Source of the DNA: Exserohilum rostratum
Taxonomy: Eukaryota > Ascomycota > Dothideomycetes > Pleosporales > Pleosporaceae
Direction: 5' to 3'
Length of the DNA stretch: 64,000 nucleotides
NCBI GenBank assembly: GCA_026367775.1
Contig: CP111160.1
Location: 124,001-188,000, forward strand
This document shows, in pieces, positions 12,067 to 23,595 of this stretch. The notes beneath the pieces were generated by a model, which ran no database searches, had not been told where the DNA came from, and saw nothing but the letters and a program-made list of their open reading frames with translations. Position 1 is the first letter of the stretch. The number at the start of each line of letters is the position of its first letter. Made by a program: the position numbers and the translations under genes.

Positions 12067-12813
12067 ATGTCTGACGAGCAGCCTTCTGCCAATCCGGACC
12101 CGGAGATTACACCAACAGAAACTTCATTCGTTGAGGAACAAGACGCAACTATCATGCCACCCAAGCCACCAACACTCACCTTGATTCTCGCTGCTACCCC
12201 GAGCCTCGGCATAGGAAACGCCGGAGGCTTGCCATGGCCACTGCTCAAGAAGGAAATGGGCTTCTTTGCCCGCGTAACCAAGCGAACCACGCCATCCGCC
12301 CCCGTCGAAGAAGGATGTCGAAAAATCAATGCCGTCCTCATGGGCCGCAAGACCTGGGAAAGCATACCACCCAAGTTCCGGCCGCTCAAGGACCGGATAA
12401 ACGTAGTCATTACGTCCAAGCCCGAGGAACTTGCCAGCCAGCTAGATACCAAAACAGACGTCGAGGGTCCAATAACGTGCTCTGGTATTCTCGACGCACT
12501 GGCTCAGCTCGAGCGCCCGGATAAGAGCAGCTTGCCTTCTCCGGACCTCGAGATTGACCAGATTTTTGTAATTGGCGGCGCGAGCATCTACGAAACGGCG
12601 CTGCAGCTGCCGCAGACGAAGCGCGTGCTGCTGACTAAGATTGAGCAAGAGTTTGAGTGCGATACCTTTTTTCCACTGAACCTGGATGAGACGACGACAT
12701 GGCGGAACGCAAGTGTGGACGAGGTCAAGGAATTCACTGGTGAAGATGTGAATGAGGATGGGCTTGAGGAGGAGGGTGTCAAGTTTCGGTTTTGCATGTA
12801 TGAGCGGGAGTAG
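12067..12813 (+). CDS. DFR1: Dihydrofolate reductase
   Basis: Single exon, 248 aa. It catalyses NADPH-dependent reduction of dihydrofolate to tetrahydrofolate, supplying thymidylate and purine synthesis. Visible signatures in order: LILAATPSLGIGNAGGLPWP (substrate loop with the conserved GxLPW), the NADPH-binding INAVLMGRKTWESIP and RINVVITSKPEEL, then IFVIGGASIYETAL with the double-Gly turn and LLTKIEQEFECDTFFP. A 29-residue acidic N-terminal extension precedes MPPKPPTLTLILAATPS; translation could alternatively start at that second Met (12154). Slight insertions after the substrate loop (TKRTTPSAPVEEGCRK) are usual in filamentous fungi. Confidence 0.96.
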   Translation: MSDEQPSANPDPEITPTETSFVEEQDATIMPPKPPTLTLILAATPSLGIGNAGGLPWPLLKKEMGFFARVTKRTTPSAPVEEGCRKINAVLMGRKTWESIPPKFRPLKDRINVVITSKPEELASQLDTKTDVEGPITCSGILDALAQLERPDKSSLPSPDLEIDQIFVIGGASIYETALQLPQTKRVLLTKIEQEFECDTFFPLNLDETTTWRNASVDEVKEFTGEDVNEDGLEEEGVKFRFCMYERE

Positions 12814-12968
12814 GAGTGAGAGCGAGGCGGATCAAGGACTTGACGGTGAATGTGAGGGACGTGTTTAAGATTTTTTCTTCTTCACTTAAAGCGAAAATCA
12901 AAATATATTCTACTGATCACACACTCAACTTACAACTACTTACACTGACTGCTCACGCTTCAACCAAC

Positions 12969-13952
12969 ATGGCTCGACAAGATGCGTCCACGCGATCTGT
13001 ATGGAATGATCTTTGGGAAGAGCGTAAGTGACATGAATTATACCTGCTCTGTTACTTACGCCAGACTAAATCATGACTTCAAAGATCCCATTCTCTACAC
13101 AGCTCTAACAGGCACCTCACTCATCAACAACACCCTGCTCACCCTCCTCTTCATCGCCACCCTCTCCACCCTCTACGACACTTTGCTTCTCCATCTCAGC
13201 CGCCAAACCCACCACCAACAACACACCTACCACATGCTCAACACCGTAAATTCGACTTCCAAGCCGCAAGGTTTCCTAGCTACCCTCGCTCGCGCCAACC
13301 GCACATCTCGCACTACAACTATCGTTGCAAAAGTAGCATTTCACTCTGTACTCTTCCTTTGCATACAGTACATTTCAACGCTCCTGGTTACTCATGTAGC
13401 GAGAGTTCTAGCAGAGATGACTATATCGAATCGGAATATCGCTCGCCGGTGTGCCCGTTTGCAGGATAGAGGGTTGGAGTGCGGTGATGTGAGGAGGTTT
13501 TATACGCCTCTTGATATTGCTGCTGCACTCATTCTTCTGTGTTTCATTCGAGGCTTGGAGCTACATGTTGAGAGAACTGATCGTGGAATTGAGCATGGGA
13601 ATTACAGTCCGGGATTCTTGCGGCTGAGGGAGAAATGTAGGAGTGTGGTGCAGAGCGTACTTGCTGTGCCTATTGCGGTTGTTTCTGTTTACACGCAGGT
13701 ATGCAGAGAGAGGAAGAAGGGGAGTTCTGTCAAGCTACTGTTTGTACAGTCCTTCGTCTCATTGGCTGTTTTCTTGGTGGGCAACTTCGTTTGCTTAGTT
13801 GCTGCGCTGCCGGTAAGTCGTCTTATCCTTTTCCTTTTCCTCTACAGATCGCATGTGTACGAAGGAGAAAGCTGACATCTAATACATAGGATATTCACGG
13901 TACCATGCAAGCACTGGACGAGTCCGGCATCACGGGTACAATGGGAATGTGA
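12969..13952 (+). CDS. Orphan multi-pass membrane protein
   Basis: Three exons: 12969..13023, 13085..13812, 13890..13952; 281 aa. Exon 1 encodes MARQDASTRSVWNDLWEE and splices (GTAAGT; CATGAC branch; TTCAAAG acceptor) into HPILYTALTGTSLINNTLL. About five hydrophobic segments are visible: LLTLLFIATLSTLYDTLLL, VAFHSVLFLCIQYISTLLV, DIAAALILLCFIRGLEL, VVQSVLAVPIAVVSVYTQV and FVQSFVSLAVFLVGNFVCLV. Loops are rich in His and Arg (RQTHHQQHTYHM). The last exon gives a short tail ending GITGTMGM. I do not recognise a family; the layout fits a small fungal endomembrane or plasma-membrane protein of unknown function. The 156-bp gap from DHFR suggests a compact promoter. Confidence 0.75.
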
Positions 13953-14982
13953 CGAGGAAGCCAGCCATGCGTTCGTTTCGAGAGGGCTTAGAGCATGAGG
14001 AACTGGAAGCCTGATAGGGTGTCACAGGGCTACAGGGTGTGTCGGACAAAAAATGTCAGCTTGCGTTTACATACATACACACATACGACAAACGCACATT
14101 TCGTCCGGAGGGTTTCACGGCCTTTTCGCGGTGCTAAGGGACAGCCTGGTCGAAAGTTTATCGCAATGGAGTTACCAAAGCACGACATGGCGAAGTGCAC
14201 CAATCAGTAATCTGGCTTGTACAAAGTAATCAACTATGGACATAACCTTCTTCTATCCTCCTCTTTCCTTTCTTCTTTCTTTTCTTCTCTCTCTCATACC
14301 GAGTCTTTGTGATATTTGTTTTCGCAATCCCCCCTTCAAGCCCAGCCAAGATGCAAGACACCCATCATCATGCATCAGGCGTACTACCCAAGTCGCACAA
14401 GGCGCCCCAAATCCTTCCTCTGTGCTGCATATGCCCGTTACTTTAGTCCGTAACACAGCTTACGCACCTCACCATCTCTCTCTCTTTCCATCTCATCACC
14501 AAACCCACTATCTCCGCAATGCAAAGTCCAGGCAGCCAGCCACATACCTCTCTCACTCTGCGCGCGCACGCACAAGGGCCACCGCTTAGCGTGGCGCGCG
14601 CGCCTCCACCGCCTCGGCTGCCCCGCTGAAACTGGTCCGTCGTTACAAGCACGTACTGAACAAGTAATTTAGTCTTTTTTTGCACTTTTTGCGCGCTTCA
14701 ATGCAACCGAAAGCGAAAATAAACGACGACCGTGTTCCATTGATTTCTAAGCTTGCCTTGTTTATCATCCTGAAGTAGCAGGGATAAGCTCAGATACGTA
14801 GAAGGGGGTAGTGGTAGTGGTAGTGGTTGGTAGGTATAAAAAGGGCCGAGCCGCCGTGACATCAAGAGTATCAAGGCGGACCTAGCTAGTTACAAAAAAC
14901 CACCGAACAACCTACAACCTACAAACTACGAAAATCCACCGAAAGAAAAACGTCAAATTGAACAAAGCAAATTTCGTTCGCA
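13953..14982. other. Intergenic region with MAPEG promoter
   Basis: About 1 kb. The first half is C/T-rich without a credible frame. Close to the next gene there is a GGTAGT-type tract (about 14806-14830) followed by a TATA-like sequence. Confidence 0.5.
14835..14841 (+). promoter_or_regulatory. TATA-like element upstream of the MAPEG gene
   Basis: TATAAAA lies about 145 nt upstream of the start codon at 14983, followed by an A-rich leader (GAAAGAAAAACGTCAAATTG). Position and sequence fit a fungal core promoter; no direct evidence of use. Confidence 0.45.
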
Positions 14983-15568
14983 ATGGCTAGCATTCAGATT
15001 CCAGAGGGCTACGGGTACGTCTTTACATCATCTCCCTTCTCAATTGCGCTCTTCCCACTTCCCCCCTCCCCTCTCCTCCCCTCCCCAGCACACCCCCTTC
15101 GCACTCGCACCTAGCTAACAAAAACCCCCATCCAGCTACGTCCTCTCCGCCGCCGTCTCCACCTTCTTCCTCGGCGCCTGGCTCGGCGGCCGCGTAGGCG
15201 GCTACCGCAAAGCAGCCAAGATCCCGTACCCCTTCGAATACGCGTCGTGGGAACAAGTGCAAACGGCCGCGCCCGCCGCCAAATCCGCAATGCTGGCCTT
15301 CAACGCGGCACAGCGCGCGCACCAAAACTTCAACGAGAACCATGCTACGGCGCTCGGTGCCATGCTGATAAGTGGATTGAGGTATCCGACTGCGGCGGCG
15401 GTGCTGGGAGCGGCCTGGAGTGTTAATCGTGTGCTGTATGCGATTGGATACACGCAGAGTGCCGAGAAGGGTGGTGTTGGCAGGTACTATGGTGCCGCGG
15501 GTATTATTGCGCATTATGTTATGGTGCTTATGAGTGCGAAGTCGGTTTATGATCTTGTCATGGCATAG
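14983..15568 (+). CDS. MAPEG family protein, microsomal glutathione S-transferase 3-like
   Basis: Two exons, 14983..15014 and 15136..15568; 154 aa, the usual size for mGST3. Exon 1 encodes MASIQIPEGYG; the intron (GTACGT...TCCAG) joins it to YVLSAAVSTFFLGAWLGGRV. The family signature FNAAQRAHQNFNENHA is present, with the conserved Asn/Glu pair that binds glutathione, followed by GAMLISGLRYPTAAAVLGA and RVLYAIGYTQSAEKGG, giving four membrane spans in all. Members conjugate or peroxidise lipids using glutathione in the ER or outer mitochondrial membrane. It is preceded by a TATA-like box and an A-rich leader, suggesting strong expression. Confidence 0.93.
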
Positions 15569-15940
15569 ACGGACAGAGAGAAAGAATACAGTTGTCAAAT
15601 GGATGGGCCAGACTGTATAGTCATGGTCATCTATGCAGAGACTACGGAGAATAATATCTTTTTTTATGGAAATACCAGTACCAATTGCTTGTACATGGCT
15701 CACGAGAAGGGGGAATGCGATACTCGTGAGTTTACGGTACCCCGCTTTGAAGCAGACGCAACTCCATCTCAAGCATACGTGTCAAGAGCAATCAATGTTC
15801 ACAATCATAGTCAAAGCCAAGGTCAAATTTAACGTTAATTCATTGGTATGTACTCAGATCATCATGCATCATTTCGTAACGCAGAGAGAGACAACTTTAC
15901 CATCAGAAACCAGCCACAGGCTGTAATTCCATCATCAATT
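15569..15940. other. Convergent 3' region, nothing seen
   Basis: 372 bp between the MAPEG gene (+) and the lipase gene (-). AT-moderate DNA that fits two 3' untranslated regions. Confidence 0.5.
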
Positions 15941-17869
15941 TCATACACCATTCGCTGTAACCGCCCGAACAGCAACCTCCTCAATCCGCTTCTTGTAAAC
16001 AGCCATCTGGTGCTTGACTACATCGCCGTAGACAACGTTTCGCAGCATGTCTTCATCCACAGTTACAGCCTCCACGTCATCCTCGTTGGTGGTACCAACC
16101 CTCTGCCTCAGCACAACCAGTCGGCCAGCGGGAGACAAGCTACACGCGGGGATAGGCCACGATGGAAGCGAAGAAGAAGAAGTTGAATAGGTATTGCTTG
16201 TTTCCAACGAGGTCTTGGATCCCCGGGCAAGCCGTGAGGAGAGCCCGTGTTTGGATCGGCATTTTGGCGGCGAAGAAGAATGCGAGACGTTGGTCCTGGA
16301 CGATGTAGACCCATTTGACGAACCAAGCGTCGAGGGGGCGGGGGCTGGACTGGCGTACAGCTTGAGCAAGCTGCGGAGGACGCCCTTGTCAGCCCTCGGA
16401 ATCGGGTCGCCTTCGTTGATGAAGCTGTAGAAAAGGCTCTTCCTGTGCCGTACGTCGTCGGGCTTCTTGAGCGCTCGCAGACTGACGGGTGGTGCACCAA
16501 ACGTGACGCAGTGCACGCGCTTGAAGAAGCTAGTGAGGTAGTTGAGTTCAGACTCAATCTTGGTGCTCATCATGTGTGCATATAGCAACGCGGCAACAGC
16601 TCCGCCCGCGGAGTGGCCGGTGATGAGTAGACTGCAGTTTGAGCGTGCGGGGTTTTCCTGAAGCAGAACTTTGAGCCGTTCCGCAACCGGCTTGACCATC
16701 TTCTTTGCAACATACAGGAAGCCTGCATGGCACAAGTTCCCGGGGTCATCGAGAAACTTGCTTGGACTGCTCGGTGCCGAGTTGTAGTTGACGGCCCAGT
16801 CCATGAACGTCTGACTACCGCGGATAGCAAAAACAATGGTGTTGAGCTCTTCCACAGGTATGGACTTGAGCACCATGGCCTTTGTACCGCTACGCCAGTC
16901 GGCAGGAATGTGCGTCTCCGATTCCGAACTCTTCTTGCTGCCAGGGGGGATGTACGCCTTCTCAGAGTACGTTGCCGCCAAACACAGCAAGGGATAGGTC
17001 GGCAGATAGACCTTAAAAGGGGGCAAATGCGGCGGCAGCCGTGAATTCGAATAGAGCCATACCTTTGAAAAGTGATTCGACCCTTTACCACTACTGGGTG
17101 GTTTGGGATGGGTCTCTTCTCGAACCGGACGTCTTCCTCCACCGAGCGGCGGGCTCGTTTTCACAGGCTCCTCCTGCTCCAGATGGTCACCGAGTTCCAT
17201 CATCAAATCTTGCTCTTTCCCGCTGAACTTTTCATCGTCAATGTCCGTGATGACGGTATCGAATTTCGAGCTAAGCATGTCGTACAACGCTGCCCCGCGG
17301 CACAAAGTTTGCATACTCTTGGTCGCAACAGCAGCCGTGGGCCGCTCAATACAGTTTGTAGATAGTTTGCTCACTCCTTTTCCAGCTGCGTCACGTAAGC
17401 TTGTGTAAGACTTTGTGGCCATGCGATCAAGGCTGTCCCACTGCTGCTGAAAAGGTCCCTGACCACGAGGTTCGGGAGGGGGCGGAGAAGCAAAGCGGAT
17501 AGTGGACTGACTAGCGTAAGGCTGAACAGGCTGAGGCGGAGGGGACCAATATCTCGGTACGTCCTGGGGATAGGCCCCAGGCATCTGACCGTAGCCGGGA
17601 CGCTCAGGTGGGCTTGCCGAATAGCCCCGCGTTGCTGGTGGAAATCGTGCACCAGGCTGAGGAGGATACGATTGCGAATGTGCCGTATACTGGGGAGGAG
17701 GGCTTTGCGGCGTCGCCTGGACGGGCGGTGCATAGTCCTGTAAATACAGATTTTGCACCGAAGATGAGACATGAGGCTTCTTGGACGAGGATCGCGTCTT
17801 TGGGTTCTTTGATGACGAACGCGAATGCTTCCTTCTGCTCCTCCGCTCCGTCTCGGTGGCGTGGGCCAT
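15941..17869 (-). CDS. Class 3 (Rhizomucor-type) lipase, cytosolic, with disordered N-terminus
   Basis: Single exon, 642 aa. The first ~150 residues are Pro/Gln/Ser/Tyr-rich and basic at the start (TERRSRRKHSRSSSKN), with no signal peptide, so the enzyme is probably intracellular. The alpha/beta-hydrolase domain follows from about residue 260: TIVFAIRGSQTFMDWAVNY (oxyanion region), nucleophile elbow LLITGHSAGGAVAALLY, VHCVTFGAPPVSL, SFINEGDPIPRAD carrying the likely catalytic Asp, and VVYGDVVKHQMAVYKKRI carrying the likely catalytic His. Between Asp and His sits a Ser-rich insertion of about 80 residues. The family hydrolyses acylglycerols or phospholipids, related to diacylglycerol lipases; exact substrate unknown. 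Confidence 0.93.
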   Translation of the reverse strand: MAHATETERRSRRKHSRSSSKNPKTRSSSKKPHVSSSVQNLYLQDYAPPVQATPQSPPPQYTAHSQSYPPQPGARFPPATRGYSASPPERPGYGQMPGAYPQDVPRYWSPPPQPVQPYASQSTIRFASPPPPEPRGQGPFQQQWDSLDRMATKSYTSLRDAAGKGVSKLSTNCIERPTAAVATKSMQTLCRGAALYDMLSSKFDTVITDIDDEKFSGKEQDLMMELGDHLEQEEPVKTSPPLGGGRRPVREETHPKPPSSGKGSNHFSKVWLYSNSRLPPHLPPFKVYLPTYPLLCLAATYSEKAYIPPGSKKSSESETHIPADWRSGTKAMVLKSIPVEELNTIVFAIRGSQTFMDWAVNYNSAPSSPSKFLDDPGNLCHAGFLYVAKKMVKPVAERLKVLLQENPARSNCSLLITGHSAGGAVAALLYAHMMSTKIESELNYLTSFFKRVHCVTFGAPPVSLRALKKPDDVRHRKSLFYSFINEGDPIPRADKGVLRSLLKLYASPAPAPSTLGSSNGSTSSRTNVSHSSSPPKCRSKHGLSSRLARGSKTSLETSNTYSTSSSSLPSWPIPACSLSPAGRLVVLRQRVGTTNEDDVEAVTVDEDMLRNVVYGDVVKHQMAVYKKRIEEVAVRAVTANGV

Positions 17870-18657
17870 GATGTCCGCTTGTCAGGATGTGTTGTGTAGA
17901 TCTGGCGAAGATGATTGGCGAGGCTTCGCTATCGCGTGCAAGTGTTGGTGTTCTTTCAGCGCGATAGACGTCGTCTGCCGGTTCGCGACGTATGCCAAGT
18001 CCTAGTCATAGCCGCTCCGTGCTTCTTTTTACGTTAGGCGATCGAGGCATCCATTTGGGCGTAGATCCTTGCTCTTTCACAGTGTTTTTGTTGTTGTTGG
18101 GCCAAAATCAGGGTCGAGGACGCTGAGACAAAGCAATGCTCTCGTCAAAGACTAGAGGGGAGAATGGAAGGCTCTAGAGTCTGAATGGGCGAAGGCGGCG
18201 GTTGTTTAAGGGCGGGTCCATGCAGGTCCAAGCAGGACGCCGCGGCATGGCCACGGTGCTAAACTGTTCGCGGCCGCTTACACACTGGAGCCTGTGATTG
18301 GTCGGCCGTTATTTGGCGCTGCACGGACTCGGTCGTGCAGCTGGCATTGCATCTCTGTATCCACTCTCTGCGCTCCAAACTCTGTCGAGACACGTCGCGC
18401 CCAAGTCCGAGGCCGAGATGATGCATTCGGAGTAGTGTCTCGGTATCGGTGAGGGCGTCGCTTGCTGTTCTGTTTCGCGGTCCTGGCGCCGGCCGACTTG
18501 CCAAACAGGCCATCGGGTAGGGTCGTGGCCCTACACCGCATGCGCCAGAGGCGGTGATATCATCACATGACGATCAAGGGGAGGGCGAGACCCCTACTCT
18601 TCGAGGCTGCCGGCAGACATGGTGCTAGCCACGGTGTCAAGACTCAATTTGGGGCGA
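17870..18657. other. Intergenic region between tandem minus-strand genes
   Basis: 788 bp holding the lipase promoter and the CLC 3' end. Two overlapping minus-strand frames near 18259-18541 have no family signal. No repeat of note. Confidence 0.45.
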
Positions 18658-21511
18658 CTATCTACCATGTGCACCAATGAAGCCATCCCGCTCGTCCTCT
18701 GGTGTGCCCAGCAGGTCACTCTGTTCGTTGTCTTCAGCGTCGTCTCCCCCCTCGCGCATCCCCCCTCTACCCACGCCACCTTCTTCGCGCTCTTCCTCCA
18801 TGCCTTCCATGACGTACCAAACGTCCTTTTTGGTAAGCAGTCCTTTGAGTGTGCCCCGATCTGTAAAGAGCACGTAGCGTAATCCCAGTTTTTGAAACAT
18901 GGAGACGGTCAGCTGGAAGCTAGCTTTGGCATTCAGCGTGATGGGTGTCTGATCCATCCACGGTCGCAGGTCGAGAGAAGTGGTCGGGTCGGAGAGGGGC
19001 TGATGAGAGAAGAATGCTTCAGTCTCGGGTGCTAGGTTTCGCGGAGGTGTCAGAGCCGTCTGGAGCGCATACTGTAGTTCTGTCCTTGATATATAGCCAA
19101 GCAACAGAGCATCGCGAGGGTTGTCAATCACAGGAAACCCACGGAACCGATGTTGAGACAAGAGCTCACGCAGCGACTCAATGGTATGCCCAGTAGCAGT
19201 AATCGCAGTCAGGTCCTCGATGCGCGTCATAACATGGCTTGCGCTAACATCTGGAATGGAGCTACCATTGTCGTCGCGATTGTCAAGGAACGGGTAGCCT
19301 TTGAAGTGAATCCAGGACTCATAGATGCCGCGTGGCGAGATTGCGTCACCAATCCATTTACTGATCATGACTGCAATCATAATGGGCAAGACATAGGTGA
19401 GAGCTCCAGTCAGCTCAAACATGATGACAACAATCGAAACCGTCATGCGCGTCGTGCCTGCAAGTGCCGATGCCGCGCCGATAATGGCATACGTTCCCGG
19501 TGTGACGCAGGGTATGTCGGGTTCGCAGGACTGAAAGACGAACAAGGATGGCCAGGCAGCCTGAACCACTTGCACGGACAGCCCGACTGCACGACCAAAA
19601 AGACCACCGATGGCCATGGAAGGAAGGATGATACCAGCCGGGATCTGCAGACCAAACGTAAAGCTTGATAGTATGACGCCTAGTCCTGCAGACACCAGTA
19701 ACAGCGCAATCACGCCGGTATTTGCTTTGCCAGATTTGCAGAGGCCCAACGTGTCCTCGGTGAGGTCAGCGCATTCGGCAAACAGAATGTGTACCAGCTC
19801 GGACGCTTGAGCGCGCATGAACTTGATTGGAAAGTTGATGATTGCCGTCACCAGGGACACGATGACAACCTCCTTCACAGAGTCTTTGAGGTATGTCCGG
19901 TTCTTGCGCCACTCGGCAACGCCCATGTTGAGTTTGATGAAGAAGCCTCCGAACAAACCACCTAGAATTCCGAGGAAGATGAACGGCAGGATTTCAAAGT
20001 CGTGCCACCCGCTATGGTACGTGACTTGATACAGAACCAACTTGCCAGTGCGGAATGGGTTGCATGCTTGTAGCGTAACGGCTGCTACCATGGCGCATAC
20101 AAAACTGCTCCACATGGTCTTGTCTGGAAAGTAATACGAGAGTTGCTCGAGACTGAAGAGTACACCTCCAATGGGTGCACCAAAGGCGACGGAGATGCCT
20201 GCCGCAGCCGCAGCTGAGAACACTTCTCGTTTTCGTGCTGTTGAAGTTAGTGCATTGTAGCAAGAAACGAGTGGTTTGTTACTGACCTTCATTGCCATTT
20301 ACGCTGCTAAACAGTTTCATAAAGAGATTCGCTGAGCAGCATGCTACGTGTACCAGCGGGCCCTCCTTGCCCAGCCAGAGGCCAGAAGCAACTGCAAGAC
20401 ACTGAACGGATTAGCGTTTCATACAGATCCCTTGGGGTGAAAGTAGCCTACCAGGCCAATCGTCTTTGTGACCAGTGTCCAGCCACCCAAGAAATGTCGC
20501 ATAACAAAACCACCCAGAACAGTCTTGATTTCAGGTATACCACTCTGTTTGGCGTAGGGTGAGAACTCGCGAACCAGGATGCTGGCGCATACGGCAAATA
20601 GTACCTAATGATTGTCAGTTTGTCATGTACTAAACCAATATTGTGCTGCTACTCACCGATAACAGACTAAAGATGATATATTCAACGACAAATCTCCCAC
20701 CAGGACTGCCAATGCCCAAAGCAGACCCCCACCAATTCCAATCATGACAGGCCTGCGCTTCCCCAATTCCCCAACAGCAGAAGCCCTTGTTCAGATAGAA
20801 GCGCCCATCTCCGTCCACATTGTGGCAATAACCCGTTTTGAGGTCTGCAAGCCAGTCACCCGCGATATCGATAAATGCCGCAATGCCTCCGCTCAGGATA
20901 CCTGCAGCGACCAAGATGATCCAGACTTGACTAGCATCTGCAAGCTGCTTCACGTGTCCCAGGATTCCACTTGTGCCAGTATACAGATACCGTAAGCGCT
21001 GGCGTTCCTTTGCATACTCGAAGATCCAGTCGATGGCGGTGAGGTCGTCGTAGCCTACTCTGCGGCCCGGGCCTTCGACGTGCCAATCCAGGCCGCCTGC
21101 ATCCTTGGGATCGTGGTTGTCGCCAGCGCTGCCTGGCGTATCAATATAGTTTAGGAATACTTCAGATGAGCCGCTTGCGCTCTGGGGTCTCGGGTGGGGC
21201 GATGCGCGGCTGCTCGAGGGCGTAAGCGGAGAGGGGAGGTATCGGGAGAAGCCAAAGGACGATGCGGGTGCTTTTGGTTGTTTGCGTTTGAATGATAACC
21301 TGGAGGGGGTTGCTGTTCAGTATCAGAAGTTAGGCGGCGGTGGCTGGCGCGCATACTGTTCGGGTAGGTCGTGATCTAACGGGTCGTCCGCCAAAAGCGC
21401 CTCCTCGTCGCTGTGGTCATGTTCAACGGCTGGCTGTTTCCCGTTGGATGCGCGGCTTGACGAGGTGTTGACGTGTCCGATTGGGGACCGACTGTGCGAA
21501 GAGCTGGACAT
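18658..21511 (-). CDS. CLC family chloride channel / Cl-/H+ exchanger with CBS domains
   Basis: Five exons: 21511..21357, 21299..20657, 20604..20452, 20401..20287, 20237..18658; 881 aa. All four introns have GT-AG borders and preserve phase. After a disordered N-terminus (MSSSSHSRSPIGHVNTSS...) comes the cytosolic YDDLTAIDWIFEYAKERQRL motif of ClC-3/Gef1-type proteins, then the CLC core: ILVREFSPYAKQSGIPEIK, GLWLGKEGPLVHVACC with the gating Glu, FSAAAAAGISVAFGAPIGGV, LQIPAGIILPSMAIGGLFGR and ALAGTTRMTVSIVVIMFELT. Two C-terminal CBS repeats (around HVMTRIEDLTAITATGHTIE and LFTDRGTLKGLLTKKDV) end in an acidic tail. Expected to acidify Golgi/endosomal compartments and supply copper-loading enzymes with chloride, as Gef1 does. 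Confidence 0.95.
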
Positions 21512-21794
21512 GCCCTCGACATATGCTCTTTTGGGGGCTGATGCGCATAGCTCAAACGATCATTACGAGGGAAGGCGAGCGAGGTAGTGGGAATCGTTGT
21601 ACCTGGCCATGTAGGGCTGAGTCGCAATGACACTGGTGCAGCGAACAAGCAGTGGTCTGTGCACCGTGGCTTTGAATCATGCCAGGAGGTAGGTAACATG
21701 TTACGGCACTCAGACTTGTACTACGTAGGCTGCGATTGAAGTGGAATGACTTGGCATTTATCTGCTGCTATACTATATTCCAAACGATCTATCT

Positions 21795-23016
21795 CTATTC
21801 TTGATTGAAGTCGATAACTGCCCGTCCAGCAATTTCCCCACGCCTCAGCTTCTGCACCGCCTCGTTAAACTGGCTCAAAGGATACACAGTATAGATGGGC
21901 TTCAGCAGTCCTCGCTTAGCAAAATCGAGCGTCTTGTCCACATCTGCCAGGCTGCTGACGAGTGTGCCTGTTATACTCTGTTTCTTGAAGCACATGTGGT
22001 TTGGGTCGACATCGATGTGTTGAGTGCCAGCTGGTGGCATTCCGACACACATGACTTTGCCGCCGACGCGGCCACCCAAGTAGGATATCGAAGAGGGATA
22101 CGCCTGGACAGCAGTGACAAAGACGCCGTGTGCGCCAATGCCGTCGCATAGTCGCACAACCTCGTCGGCGACATTTGCTACTTTTTTGAAGTCGATAAAG
22201 TGCTCCGCGCCTCCGACTTCCATGCACAACTTCTTCTTCTCATCGCCAGTGTCAATGGCCACAGATCGCAAACCCATGGCCTTGGCCAGCTGCAGGCCTT
22301 GGAGCCCGACACCGCCGCCAGCGCCCGGGAAAACTGCCCAGTCGCCTGGCCGTAGTCTTGATTCCTTGATTGAGCTGTAGATGGTTGAAGCGGAGCACAT
22401 GAGGGGTCCTGCAATGTAGTCGTCGACGCCGTCTGGAATCAATGTCGTGTACCTCTCGGGCGAGACTACGTATTGTTTGTATGAACCTTCGACCATCAAT
22501 CCCGTCACTACAGCCTTGGCGCAGTAGCTCTCGTCTCCGCGGCGGCAGTGCTCACATGCACTGCAAGTATCCTGGACCGGCTGCGGCATGTCAGATTTCA
22601 CTGCGGTACCAATGTGTTGCGCTGCCGCGGCCTCGGTCCGCTTACCTTGTAGCCTGCTCGCATACCAGGCTTCAAAGTTTTGACTTCCTCGCCAACCTTG
22701 ACAATTACTCCCGCGCCCTCGTGTCCAGCGCATCTTGTACCAAAAACCGACATTTTGGGCATGTCCCAATCGTTGGCCATAAAATGCAGGTCTGTGTGGC
22801 AGATTCCGGTGGCATTGAGCTTGATCAAGACATCGTGAGGCCCTATGTGACCATGTCAGCATATCTCTCGCAAGCAACCTGCTTTGCTGAACACTTACCG
22901 CATTCTGGGACGGGGAGATCCTGTACCTCGACACGGAAGTCTGGGCCTTCATTGACGACGACACCACCTTTGCACGTCTTTGGGATTTCAAAAACTGCGA
23001 CTTTCTCTTCGGCCAT
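21795..23016 (-). CDS. Zinc-dependent alcohol dehydrogenase (MDR family)
   Basis: Three exons: 23016..22899, 22842..22646, 22580..21795; 366 aa. It starts MAEEKVAVFEIPKTCKGG; an apparent longer open frame upstream is an artefact of reading through both introns. Catalytic zinc ligands are visible in GICHTDLHF and GTRCAGHEGAGVIVKVG; the structural-zinc cysteine loop is PVQDTCSACEHCRRGDESYC. The NAD-binding segment is VFPGAGGGVGLQGLQLAKAM followed by VAIDTGDEKKKLC, in which the acidic residue favours NAD over NADP. Length and lack of the ~20-residue insert match yeast-type tetrameric ADH. It probably oxidises ethanol or other primary alcohols. Intron 2 contains CTGAC just before GCCGCAG. It is divergent from katG. 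Confidence 0.94.
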
Positions 23017-23579
23017 GTTGCGCTTGGTGTAGGACAGAGGGTGGGGAAACTTGAGACGACTGCGATTGTCTCAGGAAATGCGCCTTGAGGCAGACTATTA
23101 ATCAAGTCGGTCGAACAGCCTTTACCCCTCTTGAAAAAGTAAGCCACATGGCTTCCCCGAGGGCATCTCTACACGCCCAGGACGGTGGAGACGGGCCTTT
23201 TTGATGCAAACAAGGCCATGAAACGGGAATTGGTCACCCTGGTTCAAGCTACGAGACGTTTTTTACTAGTAGCAGAATCTGAAAGCGGTAGTTGTGGACT
23301 GCCCCAGCCGTCGAGTAGGTGTGTGGCGGCAGTTGCTGGAGACAGGAGAGGCAGGGCGCCGAGCTTCCCCATAGCCAGGACCCTTGTTCATGAGGCGCCG
23401 TGCGGGGTGATGTACGTGGGGTTAGTGGAACAAAGTCCATAAGCTGGGGGTCAGCCAGCAGCCGGCAGTGGGTGGCGACGCAAGCACTGTGTAGCAACTG
23501 ACACGGCGGGTGTGTCGAATATGCCGCAAGAGAGATAACGGGCTTTTCTATATATTCTGGGCCACAGGACCGCGGCGTG

Positions 23580-23595
23580 GATACCTCGAGGTATC
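23580..23595. promoter_or_regulatory. Perfect 16-bp palindrome GATACCTCGAGGTATC
   Basis: The sequence equals its own reverse complement. It lies 564 bp upstream of the ADH start and 900 bp upstream of the katG start. Such a dyad could bind a dimeric regulator, but this is inference. Confidence 0.4.

Noticed and set aside
21795..23147. Continuous 450-codon minus-strand frame starting MAYFFKRGKGCSTD
   Set aside because: It reads through both ADH introns; the first ~185 codons do not resemble ADH, while the spliced frame from 23016 gives an intact N-terminal zinc domain.
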